64,000 bases of DNA, from contig NZ_CP121261.1 of the NCBI RefSeq assembly GCF_029637605.1, forward strand, positions 3,906,001 to 3,970,000. The letters run 5' to 3'. Below, piece after piece: positions 17,158 to 25,313 of the stretch. Source of the stretch: Achromobacter spanius (GTDB taxonomy: Bacteria; Pseudomonadota; Gammaproteobacteria; Burkholderiales; Burkholderiaceae_B). A program made the translations under genes and the position numbers. Positions within the stretch are counted from its first letter, which is position 1. Every line of letters begins with the position of its first letter. Under the pieces are notes generated by a model. That model was not told where the DNA came from. It saw only the letters and a program-made list of their open reading frames with translations, and made no database searches.

Positions 17158-17207
17158 CCGGGGTGGCGCCAAAGGGGCTGGCAACAACGCGGCTGGCGCC
17201 ACCCCGG
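17158..17207. terminator. 14-bp perfect inverted repeat after the Bug gene
   Basis: CCGGGGTGGCGCCA (17158-17171) and TGGCGCCACCCCGG (17194-17207) are perfect 14-bp arms with a 22-base loop. They start 4 bases after the stop of the Bug gene. No U-tract follows, so it could end transcription weakly or protect the 3' end of the mRNA. Confidence 0.6.
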
Positions 17208-17210
17208 CCT

Positions 17211-18188
17211 TCAATTGACGGTGATGTTGGCGTCCTGGATCAAGGCCGCGAAATGCGGCACGTCGCGCGCGATCAGCGCCTGGAAGGCCGCCGCGCCCTG
17301 GTCTTTGCCGACGGGTGCCTGCGCCGCCAGCTTGTCCAGCGAGTCCTGCACGCCGGGGCTGTTCAGCGCTGCCGCCAAGGCCTGTTCCAAACGCGCGATG
17401 ACGGCGGGCGGCGTGCCGGCCGGCGCGGCGATGCCGTTCCAGACGCTCATGTTGAACGCCGGCACGCCGGCTTCCGCAAAGGTCGGCACATCGGGAATCT
17501 GCGGCAGGCGCGATTCGCTGGCCACGGCCAGGGCCGTGACGCGCTTGCCTTCGTGGATGGGAATCATCGTGACGGTCTGGTCGATCACCGCGTCCACCGT
17601 GCCGGCCATCAGGTCGGCGATGGCCGGCCCCGCCCCGCGATACGGAATCTGCATGCCCTTGGTATTGGTCACGTGCATGAAGTAGGCGGCCGCGATGTGG
17701 CTGGTGGAGCCCGAGCCCGCGTTGCCGAAGTTCACGTCCGCACCGTTCTTCTTCATGCGCGCAACGAAGTCGGGCAGCGTGGTGATGCCGCTTTTCTTGC
17801 TGACCGACAGCACCATCGGCACCGTCGCCACCAGGCCGATGGCGGCCATGTCGCGGCGCGGATCGAACTTGGCCTTGGGATATAGCGACGGCGCAATCGC
17901 CAGCGACCCCATGTTGCCGAAGGTGATGGTGTAGCCGTCGGGCGCGGCGCGCGTCACGCGTTGGTTGCCGATCATGGTGCCGCCGCCGCCCAGGTTTTCC
18001 ACAACAATGGTCTGGCCCAGGTTCTCGCCCATGGCCTGCGCCACGATGCGGGCCAGGCCATCCGTGGAGCCGCCCGCCGCATAGGGCACCACCATCGAGA
18101 TGGACCGCGTGGGGTAGTCCTGCGCGCTTGCGTTGGCGCCAAGCGCCATCAGGCCGACGGCCAGGGCCGCCCGGAATGTCTTCTTCAT
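17211..18188 (-). CDS. Bug family tripartite tricarboxylate transporter substrate-binding protein
   Basis: This 325-aa periplasmic protein has a signal peptide (residues 1-22, ending ANASA) and the mature N-terminus QDYPTRSISMVVPYAAGGST typical of Bug proteins. Later motifs are VVENLGGGGTMIG, GYTITFGNMGSL and NFGNAGSGSTSH. These proteins bind carboxylates with two water molecules in the ligand cleft. No TctA/TctB membrane subunits are nearby, as is usual for Bug genes in Bordetella and Achromobacter. It has its own upstream gap after a terminator, so it may be separately transcribed. It probably serves the same substrate as the neighbouring amidohydrolase. Confidence 0.92.
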   Translation of the reverse strand: MKKTFRAALAVGLMALGANASAQDYPTRSISMVVPYAAGGSTDGLARIVAQAMGENLGQTIVVENLGGGGTMIGNQRVTRAAPDGYTITFGNMGSLAIAPSLYPKAKFDPRRDMAAIGLVATVPMVLSVSKKSGITTLPDFVARMKKNGADVNFGNAGSGSTSHIAAAYFMHVTNTKGMQIPYRGAGPAIADLMAGTVDAVIDQTVTMIPIHEGKRVTALAVASESRLPQIPDVPTFAEAGVPAFNMSVWNGIAAPAGTPPAVIARLEQALAAALNSPGVQDSLDKLAAQAPVGKDQGAAAFQALIARDVPHFAALIQDANITVN

Positions 18189-18265
18189 GTCTCGCTCCTT
18201 GCTATGTGTGCCGGCAATAGCCGGCCCCTCCGCCTGGTGCCGGCGGTTATGGGTGATGCAGGTTG

Positions 18266-18295
18266 AAAAAAAGCGGCGCGGACCATGCCGCGCCG
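18266..18295 (-). terminator. Intrinsic terminator of the beta-hydroxyacid dehydrogenase gene
   Basis: On the minus strand CGGCGCGG-CATGGT-CCGCGCCG is followed by CTTTTTTT. The perfect 8-bp stem begins 12 bases after the stop codon of the gene at 18307. It separates the dehydrogenase/PcaC-like unit from the Bug gene. Confidence 0.88.
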
Positions 18296-18306
18296 TAGGT
18301 CTGAAT

Positions 18307-19227
18307 CTAGGAATCCGCTTTCTTTGCGCTCAACTCCACGCCCGCCAACTGTTCGGACAGGCGCGCCACGGCGGTGTGGTCCTGCCCCTTGCCCAGCGTC
18401 TTGCCCGCCGAGGCCCAGAGCTCGCGGCACAGCGACGCAAACGGCGTGGGCGTGCCGGTGTCGGTGGCGATGCCCAGCGCAATGCCCAGGTCTTTCACCA
18501 TCAGGTCCAGCCCGAAGCCCGAGTTGAATTCGCGTGACAGCACGAACTGCTTGAACTTCTTTTGCGTGGAATTGTTCATGCCGGTGGACGCGTTCAACAC
18601 ATCCACGATCACGTTCGGGTCCAGGCCGAACTGCTGGCCGATCAGCATGGCTTCCACGCCGATCAAGAAGCCGCCCGCGGACACCAGATTGTTCAGCGCC
18701 TTCATGGCATGGGCGCTGCCCACATCGCCCACCGGCGTGATGGATGTGCCCATGGCCGACAGTGCCGGGCGCACGCGCTCAAGCGTGGCGGCCGGGCCGC
18801 CGAACATGATGGAGAGCTCACCGGTGCGCGCGCGCGGCACGCCACCGGACACGGGCGCATCCACCATCTGCCCGCCCGCCTCGGCCACAGCCTGGGCCAG
18901 GCGCTGCGTATGGGCCGGCACGCCCGAGCTCATTTCCACCACCACGCTGCCGGCACGCAGGCCCGCCAACACGCCATCGGCGCCGCTCAGCACTTGTTCA
19001 ACGATGCCGCTGGTGGGCAGCATGGTGACGATGATGTCGCTTTGCGCGGCCAGCGCCGCGCAGGTGGCGGCTGCCTGCCCGCCGACTTCCTGCGCGAACT
19101 TGTCGGCCTGGCCCGGCACGGCATCAAACACCGTCACCGCGAAGCCGGCCTGCACCAGCCTCGCCGCCATCGGCCAGCCCATGCTGCCGATGCCGATCAG
19201 CCCCACGCGCTCTTGCGCTGCGCTCAT
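18307..19227 (-). CDS. NAD(P)-dependent beta-hydroxyacid dehydrogenase (GarR/3-HIBDH family)
   Basis: This 306-aa enzyme has the Rossmann motif GLIGIGSMGWPMAARL at about residues 9-24. It also has the family motif VDAPVSGGVPRARTGELSIM and the catalytic lysine region GSAHAMKALNNLVSAG. It oxidises or reduces a 2- or 3-hydroxyacid; tartronate semialdehyde, 3-hydroxyisobutyrate or similar compounds are possible. The start is the ATG at 19227, which overlaps the stop of the PcaC-like gene as ATGA. The frame upstream (to 19494) belongs to that overlap. It forms a two-gene unit ending at a strong terminator. Confidence 0.88.
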   Translation of the reverse strand: MSAAQERVGLIGIGSMGWPMAARLVQAGFAVTVFDAVPGQADKFAQEVGGQAAATCAALAAQSDIIVTMLPTSGIVEQVLSGADGVLAGLRAGSVVVEMSSGVPAHTQRLAQAVAEAGGQMVDAPVSGGVPRARTGELSIMFGGPAATLERVRPALSAMGTSITPVGDVGSAHAMKALNNLVSAGGFLIGVEAMLIGQQFGLDPNVIVDVLNASTGMNNSTQKKFKQFVLSREFNSGFGLDLMVKDLGIALGIATDTGTPTPFASLCRELWASAGKTLGKGQDHTAVARLSEQLAGVELSAKKADS

Positions 19228-19637
19228 GCTTGCTGCTCCTTGAAGGCGCCCTCTTCTTCCAGTACCTGGTTGGCCACCTTGAAGGCGTCCAGCCCCGCCG
19301 GAATGCCGCAGTACACGGTGGCTTGCAGCAGGATCTCTTTGATCTCTTCCACCGTGACGCCGTTGTTCAGCGCGCCCTTGACGTGCAGCTTGATCTCGGC
19401 CGGGCGGTTCAGCGCCGTCAGCATGGCCAGGTTCAGCATGCTGCGCGTCTTCTTCTCCAGGCCCGGACGGCCCCAGGTGTAGCCCCAGCACCATTCGGTG
19501 GTGATGTTCTGGAACGCCATCATGAAGTCGTTCGCGCGCGCCAGCGAACCGTCCACGTACTCGGTGCCCAGCACCTCGCGACGCAGGTTCAGACCTTGGT
19601 CGAACAGGGCTTGGGTTTCGGATTTGATGTCTGCCAT
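19224..19637 (-). CDS. Carboxymuconolactone decarboxylase (PcaC/AhpD-like) family protein
   Basis: This 137-aa helical protein shows the PcaC core: EKKTRSMLNLAMLTALNR, HVKGALNNGVTVEEIKEILLQ and ATVYCGIPAGLDAF. PcaC decarboxylates 4-carboxymuconolactone, and the family has many variants of unknown substrate. The CxxC pair of AhpD is absent, so it is of PcaC type, not a peroxidase. It is the first gene of the leftward unit. Its promoter (TTGACG at 19716-19721, 18-base spacer, GACAAT) faces the shared FCD palindrome. Confidence 0.87.
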   Translation of the reverse strand: MADIKSETQALFDQGLNLRREVLGTEYVDGSLARANDFMMAFQNITTEWCWGYTWGRPGLEKKTRSMLNLAMLTALNRPAEIKLHVKGALNNGVTVEEIKEILLQATVYCGIPAGLDAFKVANQVLEEEGAFKEQQA

Positions 19638-19691
19638 GAGTTCCTCACTGGTGATGGATGAAAGGCGATTACGTGATCGATTACGCGATGG

Positions 19692-19774
19692 ATTGTCTGC
19701 CCATTTTTGTCAGATCGTCAATAGTCGGATTGTCGGACAATATGCTTGACTGCGTAAATATTGAGCACAATAAT
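19692..19774. promoter_or_regulatory. Divergent sigma-70 promoters flanking one perfect GntR/FCD-type palindrome
   Basis: ATTGTC-G-GACAAT (19729-19741) is a perfect 13-bp palindrome of the TTGTCnGACAA type typical of FCD regulators. To its right a plus-strand promoter reads TTGACT (19746-19751), 17 bases, AATAAT (19769-19774), driving the ABC cluster. To its left a minus-strand promoter reads TTGACG (19716-19721), 18 bases, GACAAT (19692-19697), driving the PcaC-like gene. The GntR/FCD gene at 24570 is the likely binder. Confidence 0.78.
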
Positions 19775-19834
19775 GCGGCAAAGCGCCGGGCTGGCTGCCG
19801 TGCGCCCATTTCCCATAAAAGCCAGGAGACAAGC

Positions 19835-21070
19835 ATGAAAAGCAACCCCAAACAGGCCGTGCACCCCGCAGTCGTACGCCACGGGCGCCGGGAATTTGTC
19901 GCTGGGCTGGGCGCCGCCGCGCTGGCGGCCTCGCTGCCGGGCATGGCACGGGCGGCACCGGCCGAGATCAATGTCGGCGTCATCCTGCCGCTATCCGGCG
20001 CCAACGCGCAGTTCGGCATCAATTCCCGCCAGGGGCTGGAATTGGCCGCGGACGAGATCAACGCGGCCGGCGGCATCAAGTCGCTGGGTGGCGCCAAGCT
20101 CAAGCTGATCATCGCGGACGCCACCTCGCAGCCCACCACCGCCGCCACCGTGGCACAGCGCCTGATCACGCAGAACCGCTGCGTGGCGATCATTGGCGCG
20201 TACGCCTCGTCGTTGACGCTGGCGGTGTCGGAGGTGACCGAACGCCGTGGCATCCCGCTGTTGACCATGTCGTTCTCGGACATGCTCACCGAGCGCGGCT
20301 TCAAGCACATCTTCCAGGTGGTGTCCAAGGGCTCGGTGCTGGGCCGCGCTCAGTACGATTACGCCGCGTCGGTCGTGGCGGGCGCGTCAGACATCAAGAA
20401 GATCGCGCTGCTGTACGAAGACACCGCCTATGGCACCTCGCAGGCGGTGGGCGTGCGCAACGCGGCCAAGGCGGCCGGCGCCCAGATCGTGCTGGACGAG
20501 GCCTATCCGCTGGGCATCACCGACGTGACGCCGCTGATCAGCAAACTGCGCGGCTCCGACGCGCAGATCGTGTTCCCCATTTCGTATCTAAACGACAGCC
20601 TGTTGATCATCCGCGTGATGCGCCAGCAACGGCTGACGGTGCCCGTGGTGGGCGGCGCGGCGGGCTACGTAATTCCCGACTTCGCCCGCGCGTTGGGCCA
20701 GTACGCGCAGGCGGTGCTGTCGATTGCGCCGGCCAACTACGACCAGGCGCCCGAATACACCGAACGCTATCGCAAGCGCTTCGGCACCTTCATGCCGCAC
20801 GAAGCGCTGGAACACGCCGTGTGCGCGGGGGTGCTGGCCGCGGCGCTGGAGGTGGCGGCGTCCGACAAGCCCGAGGCAGTGACCAAGGCGTTGCGTGCGC
20901 AGAAGTACGACCAGGGCTGGGCGGGCGTGATGTCGGGCGGCGGCGTGCATTTCGACGCCAAGGGCCTGAACACGCTGGCCCAGCCCGTCATGGTGCAGTG
21001 GCAGAACAACGAACTGGTGTCGGTCTGGCCGCAGGCTTTGGCCAAGGGTCGAGTCATCAGCGCCACTTGA
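19835..21070 (+). CDS. ABC transporter substrate-binding protein, Liv-type
   Basis: This 411-aa periplasmic binding protein has a twin-arginine-like export signal (GRREFVAGLGAAALAASL, residues about 17-34, cut near ARA). A type I periplasmic-binding fold follows (INVGVILPLSGANAQFGINS). The ATG at 19835 has CAGGAGA upstream, so it is chosen over longer frames. It is the first gene of a complete Liv-type importer: permeases, two ATPases and a regulator follow. Such systems import amino acids, but many in this family take up aromatic acids, amides or urea. Substrate is unknown here. Confidence 0.9.
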   Translation: MKSNPKQAVHPAVVRHGRREFVAGLGAAALAASLPGMARAAPAEINVGVILPLSGANAQFGINSRQGLELAADEINAAGGIKSLGGAKLKLIIADATSQPTTAATVAQRLITQNRCVAIIGAYASSLTLAVSEVTERRGIPLLTMSFSDMLTERGFKHIFQVVSKGSVLGRAQYDYAASVVAGASDIKKIALLYEDTAYGTSQAVGVRNAAKAAGAQIVLDEAYPLGITDVTPLISKLRGSDAQIVFPISYLNDSLLIIRVMRQQRLTVPVVGGAAGYVIPDFARALGQYAQAVLSIAPANYDQAPEYTERYRKRFGTFMPHEALEHAVCAGVLAAALEVAASDKPEAVTKALRAQKYDQGWAGVMSGGGVHFDAKGLNTLAQPVMVQWQNNELVSVWPQALAKGRVISAT

Positions 21071-21112
21071 GCGGCATCTAGGCGGCATCACGCAAGACGG
21101 AGGGGGACGGTC

Positions 21113-21973
21113 ATGCAATTCTTGCAGGCGCTGGTGGACGGCATTCTGCTGGGCGGCGTTTACGCGGTGATCTCGATTGGGCTGACGCTCGTCTTCGGGG
21201 TGGTGTCCATCGTCAACTTCGCCCAGGCAGAATTCCTGATGGTGGGCATGTTCGTGGCGTACTTCGCCTGGAAGCTGCTGGGGCTGGACCCGTTGGTGGG
21301 GTCGCTGCTGTCATTCGCCGTGGCCTTCGTGCTGGGCGTGCTGACGCAGAAGTTCCTGATCAACCGGGTGATGAAGGCGCCCGCCGTGGCGCAGATTTTC
21401 CTGACGGTGGGCTTGCTGATCGTCATGGAAAACCTGGCGCTGATCCTGTTCGGATCAGAGTTCCGCTCGGTGCAAACGCCCTACCAGATGACCGCGCTGG
21501 CCGTGGGCCCCATTCTGTTCAGCGCGCCGTATCTGCTGGCTTTCGTGGTGGCGTCGGTAGCCGGGCTGACGCTGTGGTGGGTGCTGAAGAAAACCTGGTG
21601 GGGCATGGCCGTGCGCGCCACCGCCCAAGACCCGATGGCCGCGCGGCTGTCGGGCATCTCCACCCACCGCGTGCATCAGTTGGCCTTTGGCCTGGGCGTG
21701 GGGCTGACGGCCCTGGGCGGCGGCATCATCCTGCCGTATCTCACGGCGTCCACCACCGTGGGCGCGCAGTTCAGCGTGCTGATGTTCACGGCGGTGGTGC
21801 TGGGCGGCCTGGGCAGCGTGCTGGGCGCGGTGGTGGGCGGTGTGGCGGTGGGCGTGATCCAGTCGCTGTCGTCGCTGGTGCTGCCCATGCAGTTGCAGAA
21901 CCTGGTGCTGTTCGTCATCTTCATTCTGGTCCTGGCCGTGCGCCCGGAAGGTCTTTTGAAAAGGGCCGCATGA
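21113..21973 (+). CDS. Branched-chain amino acid-type ABC transporter permease, LivH-like
   Basis: This 286-aa inner-membrane permease has about eight hydrophobic segments. It starts MQFLQALVDGILLGGVYAVI and carries the ATPase-contact region AQDPMAARLSGISTHRVHQL. A GGAGGG-type ribosome site precedes the start. The stop overlaps the next permease start (ATGATG). The length is normal for LivH (about 290 aa). Confidence 0.93.
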   Translation: MQFLQALVDGILLGGVYAVISIGLTLVFGVVSIVNFAQAEFLMVGMFVAYFAWKLLGLDPLVGSLLSFAVAFVLGVLTQKFLINRVMKAPAVAQIFLTVGLLIVMENLALILFGSEFRSVQTPYQMTALAVGPILFSAPYLLAFVVASVAGLTLWWVLKKTWWGMAVRATAQDPMAARLSGISTHRVHQLAFGLGVGLTALGGGIILPYLTASTTVGAQFSVLMFTAVVLGGLGSVLGAVVGGVAVGVIQSLSSLVLPMQLQNLVLFVIFILVLAVRPEGLLKRAA

Positions 21974-22947
21974 TGCGCATGAATCGACAACTCCTGCCTT
22001 GGGCGCTGCTGCTTGCGGTGGCGCTGGCGGCTCCCTGGCTGATGGAAGACCAGGGCTATGCCATACGCGTAGTGACGCTGGTGCTGCTGTTCGCGGCGAT
22101 GGGCCAATCGTGGAATATCGTGGGCGGCCTGGCCAACCAGATCTCGTTGGGCCATGCGGCCTTCTTCGGCCTGGGCGCGTATACGTCCACTCTGCTGCTG
22201 ATGCGCTATGGCATTTCACCCTGGCTGGGCATCGTGGCCGCAATGGCGGTGGCGGCGGTGGCCGGCGCGCTGCTCAGCCTGCCCACCATGCGGCTGCGCG
22301 GGCATTACTTCGCGCTGGCAACGCTGGCGTTTGGCGAAGTGCTGCGCGCCATCGCCAATACCTGGGCGTCCGTCACGGGCGGGCCGGTGGGCCTGTCCAT
22401 TCCGTTTGCCGAAGGCTGGGCGCAGATGCAGTTCAAGTCCAGCATTCCGTACTACTACCTGATGCTGGGGGCCGCCATCATCACGTCCGTGGTCTTTGCG
22501 CTGATCAGCCGGTCGCGGCTAGGCTACCGCCTGCGCGCGGTGAAGGCCAACCCGCAAGCGGCGGAAGTGATCGGCGTGAACACCGCGCAAACGCGCATCC
22601 TGGCCGCCGTGGTGTCCGCCGCGCTGATGGGCGCCTGCGGCACGCTGTACGCGCAGTTCATCTACTTCTTCGACCCGGACACGGTGTTCTCGCTGGTGGG
22701 CGTGTCGGTGCGCGTGGCGCTCATCTGCATCATCGGCGGCGTGGGCACGGTGGCGGGGCCGCTGATCGGCGCGCTGGTCATCATTCCGTTGGAAGAGGTG
22801 TTCAACGATTGGCTGTCGGGCCACACGGCCGGCGTGTCGCAGTTGGCGTTTGGCCTGATCCTGATCGCCATCATCCTGATCGAGCCGCGCGGCCTGTCGG
22901 CACTGTGGACGCGGCTGCGCAACCTGAAGCGGGGCCAGCATGCCTGA
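21970..22947 (+). CDS. Branched-chain amino acid-type ABC transporter permease, LivM-like
   Basis: This 325-aa permease has about nine hydrophobic stretches. The LivM marks are QISLGHAAFFGLGAYTS (residues about 58-74) and LGYRLRAVKANPQAAEVIGV, which contacts the ATPase. The first ATG at 21970 overlaps the stop of the LivH gene; two more in-frame ATGs follow within nine bases. The 3' end overlaps the first ATPase by 8 bases. Together with the other genes it completes the importer. Confidence 0.92.
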   Translation: MMRMNRQLLPWALLLAVALAAPWLMEDQGYAIRVVTLVLLFAAMGQSWNIVGGLANQISLGHAAFFGLGAYTSTLLLMRYGISPWLGIVAAMAVAAVAGALLSLPTMRLRGHYFALATLAFGEVLRAIANTWASVTGGPVGLSIPFAEGWAQMQFKSSIPYYYLMLGAAIITSVVFALISRSRLGYRLRAVKANPQAAEVIGVNTAQTRILAAVVSAALMGACGTLYAQFIYFFDPDTVFSLVGVSVRVALICIIGGVGTVAGPLIGALVIIPLEEVFNDWLSGHTAGVSQLAFGLILIAIILIEPRGLSALWTRLRNLKRGQHA

Positions 22948-23680
22948 CATCCTGAAAGTCTCGAACATCCAGCGCCGCTTCGGCGGCCTGAAGGCGGTGG
23001 ACGACGTGTCGTTCAGCGTGGCGCGCGGCGACATCCTGGGCCTGATCGGGCCGAACGGCGCCGGCAAGACCACGGTGTTCAACCTGCTGATGGGTTTGTA
23101 CGCCAGCCAGGGCGGGCGCATCGAACTGGAAGGCCGCGACGTCAACGGCCTGCGGCCCCACCAGATCGCGGCGCTGGGCATGACCAAGACCTTCCAGAAC
23201 GTCGCGCTGTTTCCCGAGATGACGGTGCTGGACAACGTGCTGGTGGGCGGCCTGCTGCGCCACGACGTGCCACGTGCCCGCCAGGTAGCGCGCGACAGCC
23301 TGGACCGCGTGGGCCTGTCCGCCATTGCCGCCAAGCCCGCCGGCGAACTGTCGTTTCCCGAACAGGCGCGGGTGGAACTGGCGCGCGCGCTGTGTACCGA
23401 CCCCAGGGTGTTCCTGCTGGACGAGGTGATGGCCGCGCTGAACGAAGCCGAGATGGACACCATGCTGGACCTGATCCGCACGCTGCGCGATGAATCCGGC
23501 ATCAGCTTCATCGTGGTGGAACATCACATGCGCGCCATCATGCGGTTATGTAACCGCATCCTGGTGCTGTCGTTCGGGCAGAAGATCGCCGAGGGCAGCC
23601 CGGCCGAGATCGCGGCGAACCCCACGGTGATCGAGGTGTACCTGGGCAAGTCGATGGAACACGTGGAGGCCAGCGCATGA
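22940..23680 (+). CDS. ABC transporter ATP-binding protein, LivG-like
   Basis: This 246-aa ATPase has Walker A GPNGAGKTTVFNLL at about residues 36-49. The signature reads ELSFPEQARVELARAL instead of the usual LSxGQ, and Walker B reads FLLDEVMAALN instead of LLDEPxxGLN. This variant occurs in a known LivG subgroup, so the protein is probably active as the partner of the canonical LivF-like subunit downstream. It overlaps LivM by 8 bases and LivF by 4 bases. Confidence 0.9.
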   Translation: MPDILKVSNIQRRFGGLKAVDDVSFSVARGDILGLIGPNGAGKTTVFNLLMGLYASQGGRIELEGRDVNGLRPHQIAALGMTKTFQNVALFPEMTVLDNVLVGGLLRHDVPRARQVARDSLDRVGLSAIAAKPAGELSFPEQARVELARALCTDPRVFLLDEVMAALNEAEMDTMLDLIRTLRDESGISFIVVEHHMRAIMRLCNRILVLSFGQKIAEGSPAEIAANPTVIEVYLGKSMEHVEASA

Positions 23681-24390
23681 GCCTGTTGCAGATTCAGGGG
23701 CTGACCGCCTCTTACGACCGCAGCCCGGTCCTGCACGACGTGTCGCTGGACGTGCCGCAAGGCGGCTTCATCGCGGTGGTGGGTGCCAATACCGCGGGCA
23801 AGAGCACGCTGCTGCGCTGCGTATCGGGCTTGCTGGACAAGGTCAGCGGCAGCATCGTCTTCGACGGGCACGACATCCTGCGCCTGCCGCCGCACCGCAT
23901 TCCCGAGCTGGGCATCGCCCATGTTCCGGAAGGCCGCCATGTTTTCCCCGAGATGACCGTGGAAGAAAACCTCTACCTGGGCGGCTACACCCGCCGCCGT
24001 GACGGCGCGGCCCTCAAACGCGGCTGCGACGAGGTCTATGCCTTGTTTCCCCGGCTACTGGAGCGCCGTCGGCAGGCCGCCGGCACCTTGTCGGGCGGCG
24101 AGCAGCAAATGGTGGCGTTCGGCCGCGCGCTGATGCTCAAGCCCCGGCTGCTGCTGCTGGACGAGCCCAGCCACGGTCTGGCGCCCAAGGTGGTCGAGGA
24201 AATGCACCAGGCCATGATCGACATCCACCGCAGCGGGCTGACCATTTTGCTGGTGGAACAGAACACGCGGCTGGCGTTGTCGGTGGCAGAACACGCTTAC
24301 GTGCTGCAATCCGGCGCGATGGTGCTGTCCGGCCCCAGCCACGCGCTGATGGAAGACAGCCGCGTGCGCGAAGCGTACCTGGGGCTGTAG
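23677..24390 (+). CDS. ABC transporter ATP-binding protein, LivF-like
   Basis: This 237-aa ATPase has Walker A GANTAGKSTLLR (residues about 36-47), the signature LSGGEQQMVAFGRAL, Walker B LLLLDEPSHGLAP and the C-terminal LVEQNTRLAL. All catalytic motifs are canonical, unlike the LivG partner. It is the last transporter gene. It ends at a TAG directly followed by a degenerate 14-bp tandem repeat, then the regulator gene. Confidence 0.93.
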   Translation: MSLLQIQGLTASYDRSPVLHDVSLDVPQGGFIAVVGANTAGKSTLLRCVSGLLDKVSGSIVFDGHDILRLPPHRIPELGIAHVPEGRHVFPEMTVEENLYLGGYTRRRDGAALKRGCDEVYALFPRLLERRRQAAGTLSGGEQQMVAFGRALMLKPRLLLLDEPSHGLAPKVVEEMHQAMIDIHRSGLTILLVEQNTRLALSVAEHAYVLQSGAMVLSGPSHALMEDSRVREAYLGL

Positions 24391-24459
24391 CGATGGGGCC
24401 ATGGCGATGGGGTCGAAGCGATGAGGGTGAGGCTAAGGCTATGAGGTTAAGGCTATGAC
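24390..24459. repeat. Degenerate 14-bp tandem repeat, five units, after the LivF-like gene
   Basis: Consecutive 14-mers GCGATGGGGCCATG, GCGATGGGGTCGAA, GCGATGAGGGTGAG, GCTAAGGCTATGAG and GTTAAGGCTATGAC are related stepwise. The array begins at the last base of the LivF-like stop codon and fills the first part of the 179-bp gap before the GntR gene. The rest of that gap shows no further clear element. Confidence 0.75.
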
Positions 24460-24569
24460 CCGTCGGCGGGATATATTGCGTCTTTACGTTGAATCGGCGG
24501 TGCGCGGCGCCCTGGCCAAAAGCCTGGATGACGCCTTGCGCCCGCCGCCACGCTAAGCGAGAGACAGCC

Positions 24570-25313
24570 ATGCCCACCCCCACCGGTGCGATTTTCGAGA
24601 AGCCCACCACCCTGCGCACCCGCGTCGAGGAATATCTGCGCGGCGCCATCATGGACGGCCACATCAAGGGCGGTGAACGCCTGCGCGAAGTGGAGCTCTG
24701 TGAGCAACTGAGCATCAGCCGCAGCACGCTGCGCGAGGCCCTGCGCACCCTGGAGGCCGAAAGGCTGATTTCCATCGAACCCCATCGTGGTCCCACGGTG
24801 GTGCGCATCACTGAAAAGGCGGCGCACGACCTGTATGCCCTGCGCGCGCTGCTGGAAGGCTTTGCCGCGCACGAGTTCGCGCGCCTGGCCAGCGATGCCG
24901 ACGTTGACCGGCTGCGCAAGGCCGTCGATGCGCTGCACCGCCAGGCCAAGGGCAGCAACAAGTCGGCCCTGCTGGCCGCCAAGCGCGATTTCTACGACGT
25001 GCTGCTGTCGGGCTGTGACAACGACCTGATCAAGGACATGCTGCCGGGGCTGCTGTCACGCATCAACCTGCTGCGCGCCACCTCGTTCGCGCGCCCCGAC
25101 CGGCTGCCGGAAAGCATGGCCGAAATCGACGACATCTACGAGCGCATCCGTGCTCGGGACCCACAAGGCGCCCAAGCGGCCGCACAGAGCCATATCGTGA
25201 ACGCGGAACGCACCGCGCTCGACGTGCTCAGGCGCCAACAAGAGGAGGCATCAACCCGTGAAGGCGACCGTCCAGGAACTGAGGGCCGTGGCGGCCCTGG
25301 CACAGCAGGATAG
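24570..25313 (+). CDS. GntR family transcriptional regulator, FCD subfamily
   Basis: This 247-aa regulator has the winged HTH at about residues 12-75 (GGERLREVELCEQLSISRST, EALRTLEAERLISIEPHRGP). An FCD helical domain follows (LYALRALLEGFAAHEFARLA, AKRDFYDVLLSGCDN). The ATG at 24570 is preferred to a longer frame from 24489. It lies between the Liv-type importer and the hydrolase genes, and the GTG of the next gene overlaps its 3' end by 56 bases. The perfect TTGTCGGACAA palindrome in front of the importer is its likely target. Its ligand is probably the pathway substrate. Confidence 0.9.
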   Translation: MPTPTGAIFEKPTTLRTRVEEYLRGAIMDGHIKGGERLREVELCEQLSISRSTLREALRTLEAERLISIEPHRGPTVVRITEKAAHDLYALRALLEGFAAHEFARLASDADVDRLRKAVDALHRQAKGSNKSALLAAKRDFYDVLLSGCDNDLIKDMLPGLLSRINLLRATSFARPDRLPESMAEIDDIYERIRARDPQGAQAAAQSHIVNAERTALDVLRRQQEEASTREGDRPGTEGRGGPGTAG

